A stretch of 64,000 bases of DNA from Vibrio gazogenes. GTDB lineage: Bacteria; Pseudomonadota; Gammaproteobacteria; Enterobacterales; Vibrionaceae. Below the pieces are notes generated by a model that was not told the DNA's origin, did no database searches, and saw only the letters and a list, made by a program, of their open reading frames with translations. This document shows, one piece after another, positions 26,661-34,266 of this stretch. A program made the position numbers and the translations under genes. The stretch is taken from contig NZ_CP018836.1 in NCBI RefSeq assembly GCF_002196515.1, forward strand, positions 682,001 through 746,000. Reading direction: 5' to 3'. How positions within the stretch are numbered: position 1 is the stretch's first letter; each line of letters begins with the position of its first letter.

Positions 26661-26724
26661 CTGTTGTTTCAAGGTACTGTTGTTTCAAGATGCTGTGGTT
26701 TCAGGAGACTTTGGTTTCAGGATC
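26661..26724 (+). repeat. Four 16-bp tandem repeats between cobC-like gene and amylase
   Basis: Units start at 26661, 26677, 26693 and 26709 (CTGTTGTTTCAAGGTA and diverged copies sharing CT-T-GTTTCA-G). The unit length matches the array upstream of cobA but the sequence differs. Confidence 0.88.
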
Positions 26725-26753
26725 CTTATGCCCTTTAGCATCGATTCACGCCT

Positions 26754-26850
26754 CTCATCCCCGAATCAGTGACAGCTCTCACACAATAAACGGTTGATGC
26801 AATTCTACGCCTGTCGAATTCCTCCCCATCATCTGCAGCCGTGGATGAGC
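26754..26850 (+). promoter_or_regulatory. Two MalT-like boxes upstream of the amylase gene
   Basis: CTCATCCCC at 26754-26762 is the reverse complement of GGGGATGAG, close to the MalT consensus. GTGGATGAGC at 26841-26850 carries a second GGATGA core. They lie 140-240 bases before the start codon. Control by the maltose activator is inferred. Confidence 0.5.
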
Positions 26851-26991
26851 TCTCCGCTATGATTTGTTTCTATGATAGGTGTTGTTGATGTGTTGCTGCG
26901 TGAATATGAAAACCCTTGAGTGACACGTTAACGAAACCAAACACATGTTGATGGAACAATGAACACCAATTGGAATGGTTAGGACGAGAAT

Positions 26992-29028
26992 ATGAATCAC
27001 AAACTATTAACCGGAATAATGCTATGCGGCAGCCTGTGGGGGCTATCGCCAGTGTACGCACAGGACGCGCCCAAAACGACTTTTGTTCATTTATTTGAAT
27101 GGCACTGGTCAGATATTGCGACGGAGTGTGAAGATTTTTTGGGGCCAAAAGGGTTCGCGGCCGTCCAGATTTCGCCACCGCAGAAAAGTATCGATAACGC
27201 GGCGTGGTGGTCTCGCTATCAGCCGATGAGCTATCAGTTCGACAGTCGTAGTGGCAATCGCGAACAGTTCAAAGATATGGTGAGCCGGTGTAAAGCGGCT
27301 GGTGTCGATATCTATCTGGATGCGGTTATCAATCATATGGCAGCGTTAAATCGGAGTTTCCCCGATGTCCCTTATGGCCCCAACGATTTTCATAACTGCA
27401 CGGACAATATTAATTACAGCAATCGCTGGCAAGTGCAAAACTGTGACTTGGTGGGGCTGAACGACTTAAAAACCGAATCAGACTATGTGCGACAGAAAAT
27501 CGCGGACTATATGAATGATGCCATCAGTATGGGCGTTGCCGGTTTCAGAATTGATGCGGCCAAACATATTCCGGCAGCCGATATTGCTGCGATAAAAAGT
27601 AAACTCAACGGCAATCCATACATCTTTCAGGAAGTCATCGGTGCTGGCGGCGAACCGATCCAACCTTCAGAATATGTTGGCAATGGCGATGTCACGGAAT
27701 TTAACTTTGCCCGCACTCTCGGCAGTAAATTTAAAAACGGTCACATCAATGAGTTAAAAGAATTAAATCACTGGAGCGGCTGGCTCCCCAGCGATGATGC
27801 GGTTGTCTTCGTCACCAATCATGATGATGAACGCACCAATGCCAGCAATGAACTGACCTATAAAGATCAGGGCAATTTATACATGCTCGGCAATGTCTTC
27901 ATGCTGGCCTACCCTTACGGCTATCCGAAAATCATGTCCGGTTATCAATTTAACCACAGCGATGATGCACCGCCGGCAACGGGAGTCCATTCAGGCAATG
28001 CCTGTCGTTTTAATGGTGGCGACTGGATCTGTACCCATCAATGGCGCGGCGTCGCAAACATGGTGGCCTTCCGCAACGAGACCGCATCACAGCAGCAAGT
28101 CACTCACTGGTGGGATAACGGTAGTAATCAAATCGCATTCGGCCGTGGCGGACTGGGATTTGTCGTGATTAACCGCAGTGATACCGCGGCATTAGACAAA
28201 ACCCTGAGCACCGGCATGCCTGAAGGGGACTACTGTGACATTATTTCCGGTAATTTCGATTCGGGTCGTCGGGCGTGCAGCGGCAATATCATTCATGTCG
28301 ATAGTCAGGGCAACGCCACATTTCATGTATCTTTACAAAATGCTGCGGCAATTCACGTCGGTGCTAAAATCTCAGGCGGAACCACGCCCCAACCAAACGA
28401 GCCGGTTCCTGCAACAGCCGTGAGTGAGCATGCAATCTGCTACTACGATAAAAACACCACCTTTAACCAACCATCTCTGTACTATTGGCATGTCGAGCCA
28501 AGCGATGCATTGGCAGCGACAAGCTGGCCCGGCGTCGCGATGGCGAAAAATGGTGACTTTGCTTGTTTTGAGCCCGCGACCCAGCTGACAACACTGAATG
28601 TAATTTTCTCGGACCAAGGCGCCTCGCAAACGGCCGATTTCACCACGCAATCCGGTACTTGTTACTTCAACGGCGACTGGAAGTCACTGCGTGAGTGTGG
28701 CTTTTCACTCAAACCGGGAGAGGGTGGCAATCCGACGGTGCAAAACAACAAAGTGTGTTATGACAACCAGCAAAATTTTGCTCAGCCTTATCTCTATTTC
28801 TGGAATGTTGAGGCCACCGCTCCGGTCAATACCGTCTCATGGCCGGGCGTGGCCATGACCGCGGAAAACAACAGCTATTGCTATGATTTCCATCAGACGT
28901 TGTCTTCACTGAATGTAATTTTCAGTGACAATGGCAGCCGCCAAACCGCTGATCTATCGGCAACACCGCCAAAGCTCTGTTATAAGGACAATAAGTGGCA
29001 TGAGATGAGTGCGTGTAGTTCTGAGTAA
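26992..29028 (+). CDS. Secreted GH13 alpha-amylase with two C-terminal starch-binding-like modules
   Basis: 678 residues. The signal peptide ends near residue 23 (SPVYA|Q). The GH13 barrel has the nucleophile D188 in GFRIDAAKH, the acid/base E214 in IFQEVI and the third acid D278 in TNHDDER. Domain C extends to about residue 460. Two tandem repeats of about 90 residues (roughly 475-570 and 580-675) share CYY/CYD...LYYWHVE / LYFWNVE...SWPGVAM...LNVIFSD...QTADF. They resemble CBM26-type starch-binding modules. It hydrolyses alpha-1,4 links in extracellular starch. AGGACGAGAAT precedes the ATG. MalT-like boxes suggest maltose-regulon control. Confidence 0.93.
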   Translation: MNHKLLTGIMLCGSLWGLSPVYAQDAPKTTFVHLFEWHWSDIATECEDFLGPKGFAAVQISPPQKSIDNAAWWSRYQPMSYQFDSRSGNREQFKDMVSRCKAAGVDIYLDAVINHMAALNRSFPDVPYGPNDFHNCTDNINYSNRWQVQNCDLVGLNDLKTESDYVRQKIADYMNDAISMGVAGFRIDAAKHIPAADIAAIKSKLNGNPYIFQEVIGAGGEPIQPSEYVGNGDVTEFNFARTLGSKFKNGHINELKELNHWSGWLPSDDAVVFVTNHDDERTNASNELTYKDQGNLYMLGNVFMLAYPYGYPKIMSGYQFNHSDDAPPATGVHSGNACRFNGGDWICTHQWRGVANMVAFRNETASQQQVTHWWDNGSNQIAFGRGGLGFVVINRSDTAALDKTLSTGMPEGDYCDIISGNFDSGRRACSGNIIHVDSQGNATFHVSLQNAAAIHVGAKISGGTTPQPNEPVPATAVSEHAICYYDKNTTFNQPSLYYWHVEPSDALAATSWPGVAMAKNGDFACFEPATQLTTLNVIFSDQGASQTADFTTQSGTCYFNGDWKSLRECGFSLKPGEGGNPTVQNNKVCYDNQQNFAQPYLYFWNVEATAPVNTVSWPGVAMTAENNSYCYDFHQTLSSLNVIFSDNGSRQTADLSATPPKLCYKDNKWHEMSACSSE

Positions 29029-29265
29029 GAAATAAAATCGGGGGTGGAGGCTGGGGAAATAAACATTGAGGAGCAGTGATTTGGTACGCGATTACTTTTG
29101 CCGGGCGTTGCGGATCTGCTTCCTCGCCTTGATAGCTAGGGGCTGTATATGTATATGGGCTAGGTTTCATCGCACTGACTCGGATATCAGCCAGCAACTC
29201 ACCGTCAGATTCATCGGCCTGTTGATACTTTATTTGTATGTGATTTACTTATATTTTTAATGCCT

Positions 29266-29300
29266 AAATCAGGTGCACCATAGGCGTCACCTGGATTTTT
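29266..29300 (+). terminator. Hairpin between the amylase and the cassette region
   Basis: AATC-AGGTG pairs with CACCT-GGATT and runs into TTTTT on the plus strand. It lies 240 bases after the amylase stop. The 29029-29265 stretch shows no gene. On the minus strand it follows immediately after the stop at 29304 and could also be a shortened cassette end. Confidence 0.55.
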
Positions 29301-29303
29301 TCG

Positions 29304-30518
29304 TTAGCTTACGGTTGCTATATGGTTAAGCCAATCTGATGATGTGTGTAGATCGTCACCTTCATACCACAGCATACCAATCTCCATCCAATCTAAGAAC
29401 TGTATAGCTCTATCATCTGGTCGCTCTGGTAGCAGAATCGATATATGCGGCTCTTTATCACCTTTTAGCTCATACCAATAATCATATAACTGACCGATAG
29501 CCATTCGTATGTTTGATTTCTCTATAGAACTTTTTACTTCTATTATTAGATCATTTTCATCACTATCATAATTCCATACAAGTACGTCAAACATACAAGA
29601 ATCGTCACAACCTTCGAGGAGGGTAAAGCTAGAAAGGCTATCTAATAATTTATTTGTTAACTGGTTATGAATTCTTCTTTGCTTGATTGTTCCTGAGCTC
29701 TTAATGACTTCTACATCATTCTCATCCTTTAATGGGAGTGCTGAGGGGCTTCTAGTGCCTTTCCCCTCTAGAAGTTTCTTTTTTGCACTTTTCCCGGGTG
29801 CGCTGATAAAGTCAGGAATATCCCGTCCTACTTGGTCCAAGTCTGCAGCGTCGACAATTCCACCAACCCCGTATAGTTCAACCATGGCATCATATTGTTC
29901 TGGTAAGCTTCGACCTTGAACTTCTAGTTTTTTTAATAGGTTTTTAACCCATTCATTTCCATTTATAAGTGGAAACTTAATCTCTGCGTCGAGCGTGAAG
30001 AATGTGGGCGTTAAGAAATACTCAGGCTTCATCAATTGATCTGGGTGATTAGCTTTTGGTATTCCTGATGATCTGGCTATCTCGATGACAATATTTCTAC
30101 GATCTTGTGAGCTTTGCGCTAGAAAAGCACGCTTGTACATAGGCAATAGAACTTCAAAATTATCTTTTACCCACTCGTAAACACTATTACGATATGCTTT
30201 ATAGAAATGAGTAAAGCCCGTGTGTTTCAAAATCCATTCTGTGACGTTGGGATTCTTAATTATTTTTGCAACATCCTCAGCAACTTCTTGAATGGTTAAT
30301 CTATCGTAGTCTCGATTAAATATCGCAGCTAAAGCAGGAATTTTCGTGCTTGATAAATAGCCAGCATTTTCACCTTCATAACTATTAGTAATCCAAGATA
30401 ATTTTGATAAACCATAGAGTTGCTCCGCTGAAATTTCATTTTGATCGAAGACATATTCTGCAACTATACGTACTAATTTATTTGTATCTCTTTGTCTATT
30501 TGCCCAATCTACAGACAT
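29304..30518 (-). CDS. Uncharacterised protein with C-terminal PD-(D/E)XK-like nuclease motif
   Basis: 404 residues from MSVDWANRQRDTNKLVRIVA, behind AGGAAT; the frame is open 33 codons upstream without a ribosome-binding site. I do not recognise the N-terminal two thirds. The C-terminal part (about 300-404) reads DSCMFDVLVWNYD...NDLIIEVKSS...IRMAIGQLYDYWYELK. This has the spacing of a PD-(D/E)XK fold: D, then ExK, then a conserved Q-x3-Y helix. It is probably a DNA-cleaving or DNA-binding accessory protein, perhaps for defence. Lower G+C than the amylase next door. An attC-like site lies just upstream, marking the boundary with the next cassette. Confidence 0.7.
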   Translation of the reverse strand: MSVDWANRQRDTNKLVRIVAEYVFDQNEISAEQLYGLSKLSWITNSYEGENAGYLSSTKIPALAAIFNRDYDRLTIQEVAEDVAKIIKNPNVTEWILKHTGFTHFYKAYRNSVYEWVKDNFEVLLPMYKRAFLAQSSQDRRNIVIEIARSSGIPKANHPDQLMKPEYFLTPTFFTLDAEIKFPLINGNEWVKNLLKKLEVQGRSLPEQYDAMVELYGVGGIVDAADLDQVGRDIPDFISAPGKSAKKKLLEGKGTRSPSALPLKDENDVEVIKSSGTIKQRRIHNQLTNKLLDSLSSFTLLEGCDDSCMFDVLVWNYDSDENDLIIEVKSSIEKSNIRMAIGQLYDYWYELKGDKEPHISILLPERPDDRAIQFLDWMEIGMLWYEGDDLHTSSDWLNHIATVS

Positions 30519-30539
30519 ACTGTAATTCCTATTAAGTGA

Positions 30540-30636
30540 GTTAACGCTGACAACAGTTGCAAAAATACATGGTGCTATATTTGGGGTGCCAAAATTCGTG
30601 ATATGTATTTTTATCAATTGATTCGACTTGTTATCT
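30540..30636 (-). other. attC-like recombination site 1
   Basis: Read on the minus strand it starts GATAACAAG and ends CAGCGTTAAC. The arms CAATTGATAAAAATACAT and CAGTTGCAAAAATACATG are imperfectly complementary around a variable centre. The position, between two minus-strand genes right after a stop, is that of an integron attC. Confidence 0.62.
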
Positions 30637-30657
30637 AATTAGTTAAATTCAATCTCT

Positions 30658-30969
30658 TCAGCTTGTTTTTCGTACGGGTTCCGTATGAGATAGAGGTTTA
30701 GAGCACCATGCCTTTACACCTAGATAAATCAGATACAAGCCACCTATAACTTTTATAGCAGTGTACAACAACGGAGACGCTAGAATTACGGCGCCTAAAC
30801 CTACCGCCGACACTGAGGCCAAAGTGAGCATTGCTGCAACATTGCCGACAACACCTATAAGTGCTTTTGAAAGCCCATATTTTGCGCCATTTTTAATAGA
30901 CAAAAATATCGCAGGTCCGGGGCTAGCTGTCGCTACAATACATATACCTAAATATATAAAATAGCCCAT
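30658..30969 (-). CDS. Truncated LysE/RhtB-family translocator
   Basis: 103 residues. The start MGYFIYLGICIVATASPGPA is the LysE family signature, and three hydrophobic helices follow to residue 90 (ending VIGGLYLIYLGVKAW). Family members have about 200 residues and five to six helices, so the second half is missing; the stop follows a short polar tail. GGAG precedes the ATG. Flanked by attC-like sites on both sides, it looks like a gene cassette carrying a C-terminally shortened amino-acid exporter. Function is doubtful. Confidence 0.7.
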   Translation of the reverse strand: MGYFIYLGICIVATASPGPAIFLSIKNGAKYGLSKALIGVVGNVAAMLTLASVSAVGLGAVILASPLLYTAIKVIGGLYLIYLGVKAWCSKPLSHTEPVRKTS

Positions 30970-30999
30970 TAATTTATACTCCGTATATATGCAATCAAA

Positions 31000-31107
31000 G
31001 CATAACGTTCCGTTTAATTGTGTACACCAATAAAATTAAAGTGTTTGTGTAACGCTAAACTGCAACCGCCAACGATAAACCACTTCAATTAAATTGGCTT
31101 GTTATGA
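31000..31107 (-). other. attC-like recombination site 2
   Basis: On the minus strand it begins CATAACAAGCCAATTTAATTG and ends CAATTAAACGGAACGTTATGC, two complementary arms around a centre containing GCGGTTGC. The stop codon of the yehS remnant lies inside its first arm, as is common for cassette genes. Confidence 0.65.
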
Positions 31108-31582
31108 TTCGGATTCATCACCACTTGGGCGCAACTGATGCTGAAGACCTAACAAGAAGTTGCGAAGAATTTGGTCTTTGCACTCTCTATAGTGCTTATT
31201 ATCCGGCTTACGGAAAAATGCACTGAGTTCATGCTTACTTTAACGAAAATCTACAAGTTGCATAATCTCTAAGATATCTTCCGCTTTCAAGTTCAAAGCA
31301 ATGCGTAACTTCTGGAGTACAATATTATGAGTTAACTTCTCTTCTGGCTTAGGCTGTTCACCTTCACGTTTACCACGCTTAAAATTGATAAAACCGTTCA
31401 GAAATATAGCCAACTCGGTGTCACTAAGTTCAACAAAAGACTCATCGTCTTCTTTTTTTTAGCCAACGAATGACTTGTTCATCTGTCACAGTAAAGTCTG
31501 CTAAAGAGAAAATTTCAGTCATTACATTGTCTTTTAAATCAAAGGTATAACGTACACGGGGTAAAATATCATTATTGGTCAA
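31102..31582 (-). pseudogene. Broken yehS (DUF1456) gene
   Basis: Minus-strand reading from TTG at 31582 (AGGAAC upstream) gives LTNNDILPRVRYTF...VTDEQVIRWLKK. It then shifts frame in a run of eight A (31454-31461 region), and continues in the next frame as EDDESFVELSDTELAIFLNGF...NIVLQKLRIALNLK. A TAA stop then interrupts the family motif at the position between DFR and SKHELSAFF, and the rest reads to FLLGLQHQL. The order matches E. coli YehS along its whole length. Two separate lesions make it a pseudogene unless both are sequencing errors or recoded. It ends inside an attC-like site. Confidence 0.85.
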
Positions 31583-31704
31583 AATAGTTCCTAGTTTCAG
31601 GTAAATCCAGTGCTATCAACACGATTACTGGAAGGCTTGGATTTTATCAGATTTACGGCCTGCTCCCTACCAATTGTATCCATTTGAGAGAGAATCATAA
31701 CGCT
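31552..31704. repeat. Copy A of a 153-bp dispersed segment
   Basis: Matches 47944-48096 over the same length, roughly three quarters identical by eye. On the minus strand both copies encode a tail GREQ(A/G)VNL(I/V)K..PSS...DST.FT followed by a stop. After that come the ribosome-binding region and first codons of yehS. Confidence 0.8.
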
Positions 31705-31940
31705 TTATTCACCAGCGAGTAATTTGGCGTTGTTTTTATCAGAAAACAGCGACTGAATAACCACCGTTCTCCTAGACAAATTTCGCCTATTCTTTGGACT
31801 GCAAATGCTATCCGTAATCATTCCATTCTGATGAACACACATATACGACCGCTATACGAATAGTCCGTCCGACGTAAGCAAACGATTGCCTGAGTGAAGC
31901 ATGTAGCGTAATATCTCCATCATTAATAAGGAGATTTTTC
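31705..31940 (+). promoter_or_regulatory. Intergenic region before the secreted nucleosidase gene
   Basis: About 235 bases with no gene seen. It ends in AAGGAGA seven bases before the ATG at 31941. Confidence 0.35.
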
Positions 31941-32690
31941 ATGTTTCGTATTTTTGCCCTGTTGCTAACACTCTTTTCTTTTAACTGCTTTGCATCTGTA
32001 GCGCGTATTGCCATTGTTGGTGCAATGGATGTAGAAATTGAAGGTATTCTGCCCAAACTAACCAATGTTAAGCACGAAACCATTGGAAACCATATTTTTT
32101 ATATTGGTGAACTAAATAAGAAGCCAGTCATCGTTACAAAATCTGGTGTCGGAAAAGTAAATGCAGCGCTCACTACAACATTGCTTGCGTCCAAATTTAA
32201 TGTCACTTCAATTATATTTACTGGGATTGCAGGTGCTTGCTCTCCAGATTTAGAACCTATGGATGTAGTCATTTCAACGGCATTAGTGCAACATGATGTA
32301 GACTTAACAGCTTTCGGTAACCCTATAGGCTTGCTTGATGGTTATGAAAATCGAGAATTTTTACCTTCTGAGTCACTGGTTAATCAGGCATTGAAGGCTG
32401 CTCATTCTGTTTTAGGTGAAGATAAAGTAACAACAGGAACGATTGTTTCTGGTGACCAATTTATAGCAGATAAGAAAAAAGTAGCATTTTTGTATCAAGA
32501 ATTCCAAGCTAAAGCGGTTGAAATGGAAGGCGCAGCTCTGGCACAAGTGGCTGACCAGTTTAATATCCCTTACGTTGTGATTCGTACTATTTCAGACAAA
32601 GCTGATGGCTCTGCATCACTTACTTATGATGAGATGAAAAATACAACCGCTCATAACTCGATATCAATTCTACTGGAAATGTTCAAATAA
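31941..32690 (+). CDS. MTA/SAH nucleosidase-like protein with a signal peptide
   Basis: 249 residues. Residues 1-19 form a signal peptide (MFRIFALLLTLFSFNCFAS). The nucleosidase fold then starts ARIAIVGAMDVEIEG, with E32 in the position of the E. coli MTAN proton donor. FTGIAGA, MEGAALAQVA (ribose contact) and RTISDKADGSA with D219 as catalytic acid are all present. It would cleave the glycosidic bond of methylthioadenosine or S-adenosylhomocysteine, but outside the cytoplasm. It is plus strand with its own strong AAGGAG site and terminator, against the direction of the surrounding cassettes. The cytosolic Pfs paralogue is presumably elsewhere. Confidence 0.9.
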   Translation: MFRIFALLLTLFSFNCFASVARIAIVGAMDVEIEGILPKLTNVKHETIGNHIFYIGELNKKPVIVTKSGVGKVNAALTTTLLASKFNVTSIIFTGIAGACSPDLEPMDVVISTALVQHDVDLTAFGNPIGLLDGYENREFLPSESLVNQALKAAHSVLGEDKVTTGTIVSGDQFIADKKKVAFLYQEFQAKAVEMEGAALAQVADQFNIPYVVIRTISDKADGSASLTYDEMKNTTAHNSISILLEMFK

Positions 32691-32714
32691 GCTTTAGATT
32701 AACTGGTTGAAACC

Positions 32715-32742
32715 GATGCCATCATAACAATTTGATGGCATC
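32715..32742 (+). terminator. Hairpin after the nucleosidase gene
   Basis: GATGCCATC (32715-32723) pairs perfectly with GATGGCATC (32734-32742) around a ten-base loop. No long T run follows. Confidence 0.65.
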
Positions 32743-32963
32743 ATCCAGAATTAGCAGTCCGCCATCCCCCTTCGATTGAGAACTTTTCTTCATCTTTAAT
32801 TAGATACTTACGCCCATCGAGCCTTTGTTACCAACAATTAGTCAAAATACTGAAAATGCAATGACACATTCTGTCTCTGATTAATTACGTTAAACCACAA
32901 TTGGACACGTGATAAATCTGATGCTCTAAAATGTTTCTGTCAGATTAGGAAAAGGATGTTGAT
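32743..32963. other. Intergenic stretch without recognised feature
   Basis: About 220 bases between the nucleosidase terminator and the repeated transposase-end sequence. No gene or motif seen. Confidence 0.3.
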
Positions 32964-32998
32964 TCCTTGAGGTGCGTGTCCTGCTTATTCTTATTTTT
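32964..32998. repeat. Solo copy of a transposase-end repeat
   Basis: TCCTTGAGGTGCGTGTCCTG followed by CTTATTCTTATTTTT. The same sequence (one extra T) occurs at 35414-35449, downstream of the REP-type transposase. This copy lies where the attC of the adjacent GNAT cassette should begin (GCTAAC just after the stop). Confidence 0.8.
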
Positions 32999-33009
32999 GT
33001 GTTAGCTGC

Positions 33010-33423
33010 TTATGCCATTTGCTTCGTTAAATAATGTCGTGCATGTGATACTGGATACTGCTCTAAAGACATCTGACATTCATAGCCGAGCTTTTCATAA
33101 AATGGTTTGGCTTGAAAGCTAAAGGTGTCCACCAATGAGAACATGCATCCCTTTGATTTTGCATAGGCTTCGAGCTTAGCCATCAACTCACTACCCATTC
33201 CAGAACCGCGTAATTCTTTATCTACCCAAAGAAAATTAATTAGTAGCCAACTCCCAAATATTTCGGCAGTTACGCCTGCGACTTTCTTCCCACGTTCAGT
33301 AATGTAGTACGCGATTTTATTACGCTCTATTCCATTCAGATACTGTGAGTTATGTTCAACCAAACCATCTCTAATTTCATTAATGCTCTCGTCTGAAGGA
33401 GACAAATCTAATTCAAATTCCAT
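33010..33423 (-). CDS. GNAT-family N-acetyltransferase
   Basis: 137 residues, single GNAT domain. The acetyl-CoA-binding motif is LRGSGMGSELMAKLEAYAK (about 70-88; consensus R-x-x-G-x-G/A), preceded by the beta-4 strand LINFLWVDKE. FSFQAKPFYEKLGY is the typical motif B end. The acceptor is unknown. It is a cassette gene: attC site 3 lies just upstream, and a GCTAAC sequence follows its stop on the minus strand before the solo repeat. AGGAAT precedes the ATG. Confidence 0.88.
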   Translation of the reverse strand: MEFELDLSPSDESINEIRDGLVEHNSQYLNGIERNKIAYYITERGKKVAGVTAEIFGSWLLINFLWVDKELRGSGMGSELMAKLEAYAKSKGCMFSLVDTFSFQAKPFYEKLGYECQMSLEQYPVSHARHYLTKQMA

Positions 33424-33440
33424 ACAATTCCTCTTGGCAG

Positions 33441-33566
33441 CTAACGCCGTGTTAAGGGGCAGACAACGCAGCGGCCAAGCTTCCGCATAACACCGTAATC
33501 ACAACAAACAACGCATAATAAAAATGCCACGCGTTGGCTGTCCCTCTTTAACGCCTTGTTATGCGT
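33441..33566 (-). other. VCR-like attC site 3
   Basis: On the minus strand GCATAACAAGGCGTTAAAG, then GAGGGACAGCCAACGCGTGG, through to CTTAACACGGCGTTAGC. This is nearly the layout of V. cholerae VCRs, including AACGCGTGGCATTTTT and the imperfect inverted arms. The stop codon of the upstream cassette gene (33559) lies inside it. Confidence 0.88.
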
Positions 33567-33990
33567 GACTTTCTCCTGACAGGACAGAAATTCTTTCTAA
33601 ATCTTGGCTTGGAAAATCAGGATCTACATACACATACATACGACTTATTTTTTCTCCTTTAAATTCAAATACGCTACAAAAACGACCAGTGGAAACATTG
33701 TTGTCTGGCCAAGAAGTACCATCGCTCATTACACCACCCTCCTGTCCTTCAACAATTACCTTGTTTCCAGCGGTTGTTATTTGAAAGCCTTCTATGTCGT
33801 GCCAAATACTTATCAACGAGCTACCAATTCTATTGCCGAACTCCACTAGGGCATTCTTTCCTTTCGCTTGTCCAAATTTAGGAAAGAAAAAATCAACATC
33901 CTCTGAAAACAGATCCAGATAACTAGGATCACCTGCGTCTACTTTCTTGAAATACTTAATTACTAGTTCAACTAACTCATCTTTGTTCAT
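33559..33990 (-). CDS. SnoaL/NTF2-like protein
   Basis: 143 residues from MNKDELVELVIKYFKKVDAG behind AGGAAT; an upstream in-frame start adds six residues without support. The cone-shaped NTF2-like fold is indicated by the N-terminal helix, YLDLFSEDVDFFFPKFGQAKGK, and late strands GRFCSVFEFKGEKISRMYVYVDP. Members are small polyketide cyclases, dehydratases or binding proteins. No catalytic assignment is possible. It ends within attC site 3, so it is a cassette gene sharing a block with the transposase element. Confidence 0.82.
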   Translation of the reverse strand: MNKDELVELVIKYFKKVDAGDPSYLDLFSEDVDFFFPKFGQAKGKNALVEFGNRIGSSLISIWHDIEGFQITTAGNKVIVEGQEGGVMSDGTSWPDNNVSTGRFCSVFEFKGEKISRMYVYVDPDFPSQDLERISVLSGESHA

Positions 33991-34073
33991 GATTATTCCT
34001 ACGTCCATATTATCTTTACGTACAACAGTTTATTATACAGAACCACTCTACCAAAATAAGACAATCCAAAATA

Positions 34074-34112
34074 ACAGCAAAATAACAGCAAAATAAGCAG
34101 CAAAATAAGGAC
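34074..34112 (+). repeat. Short A-rich tandem repeats at the transposase element's left side
   Basis: AATAACAGCAA, AATAACAGCAA and AATAAGCAGCAA lead into AATAAGGACACCC. The last motif resembles the reverse complement (AATAAGCAGGACACGCACC) of the repeat at the other side of the transposase gene, so it probably marks the element end. Confidence 0.55.
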
Positions 34113-34266
34113 ACCCGCTCTAATCAATCTCTCATCATCATGAAACCAGTCTGAGCATTGATGACCAATAAATTTGAACTCACTCGGAATCAGCGGTTGA
34201 ATCGATTCCCTATCCAGACTCAATCCTCCACGATAATACTCATCTATCATCATCCCGAGAGCATCC

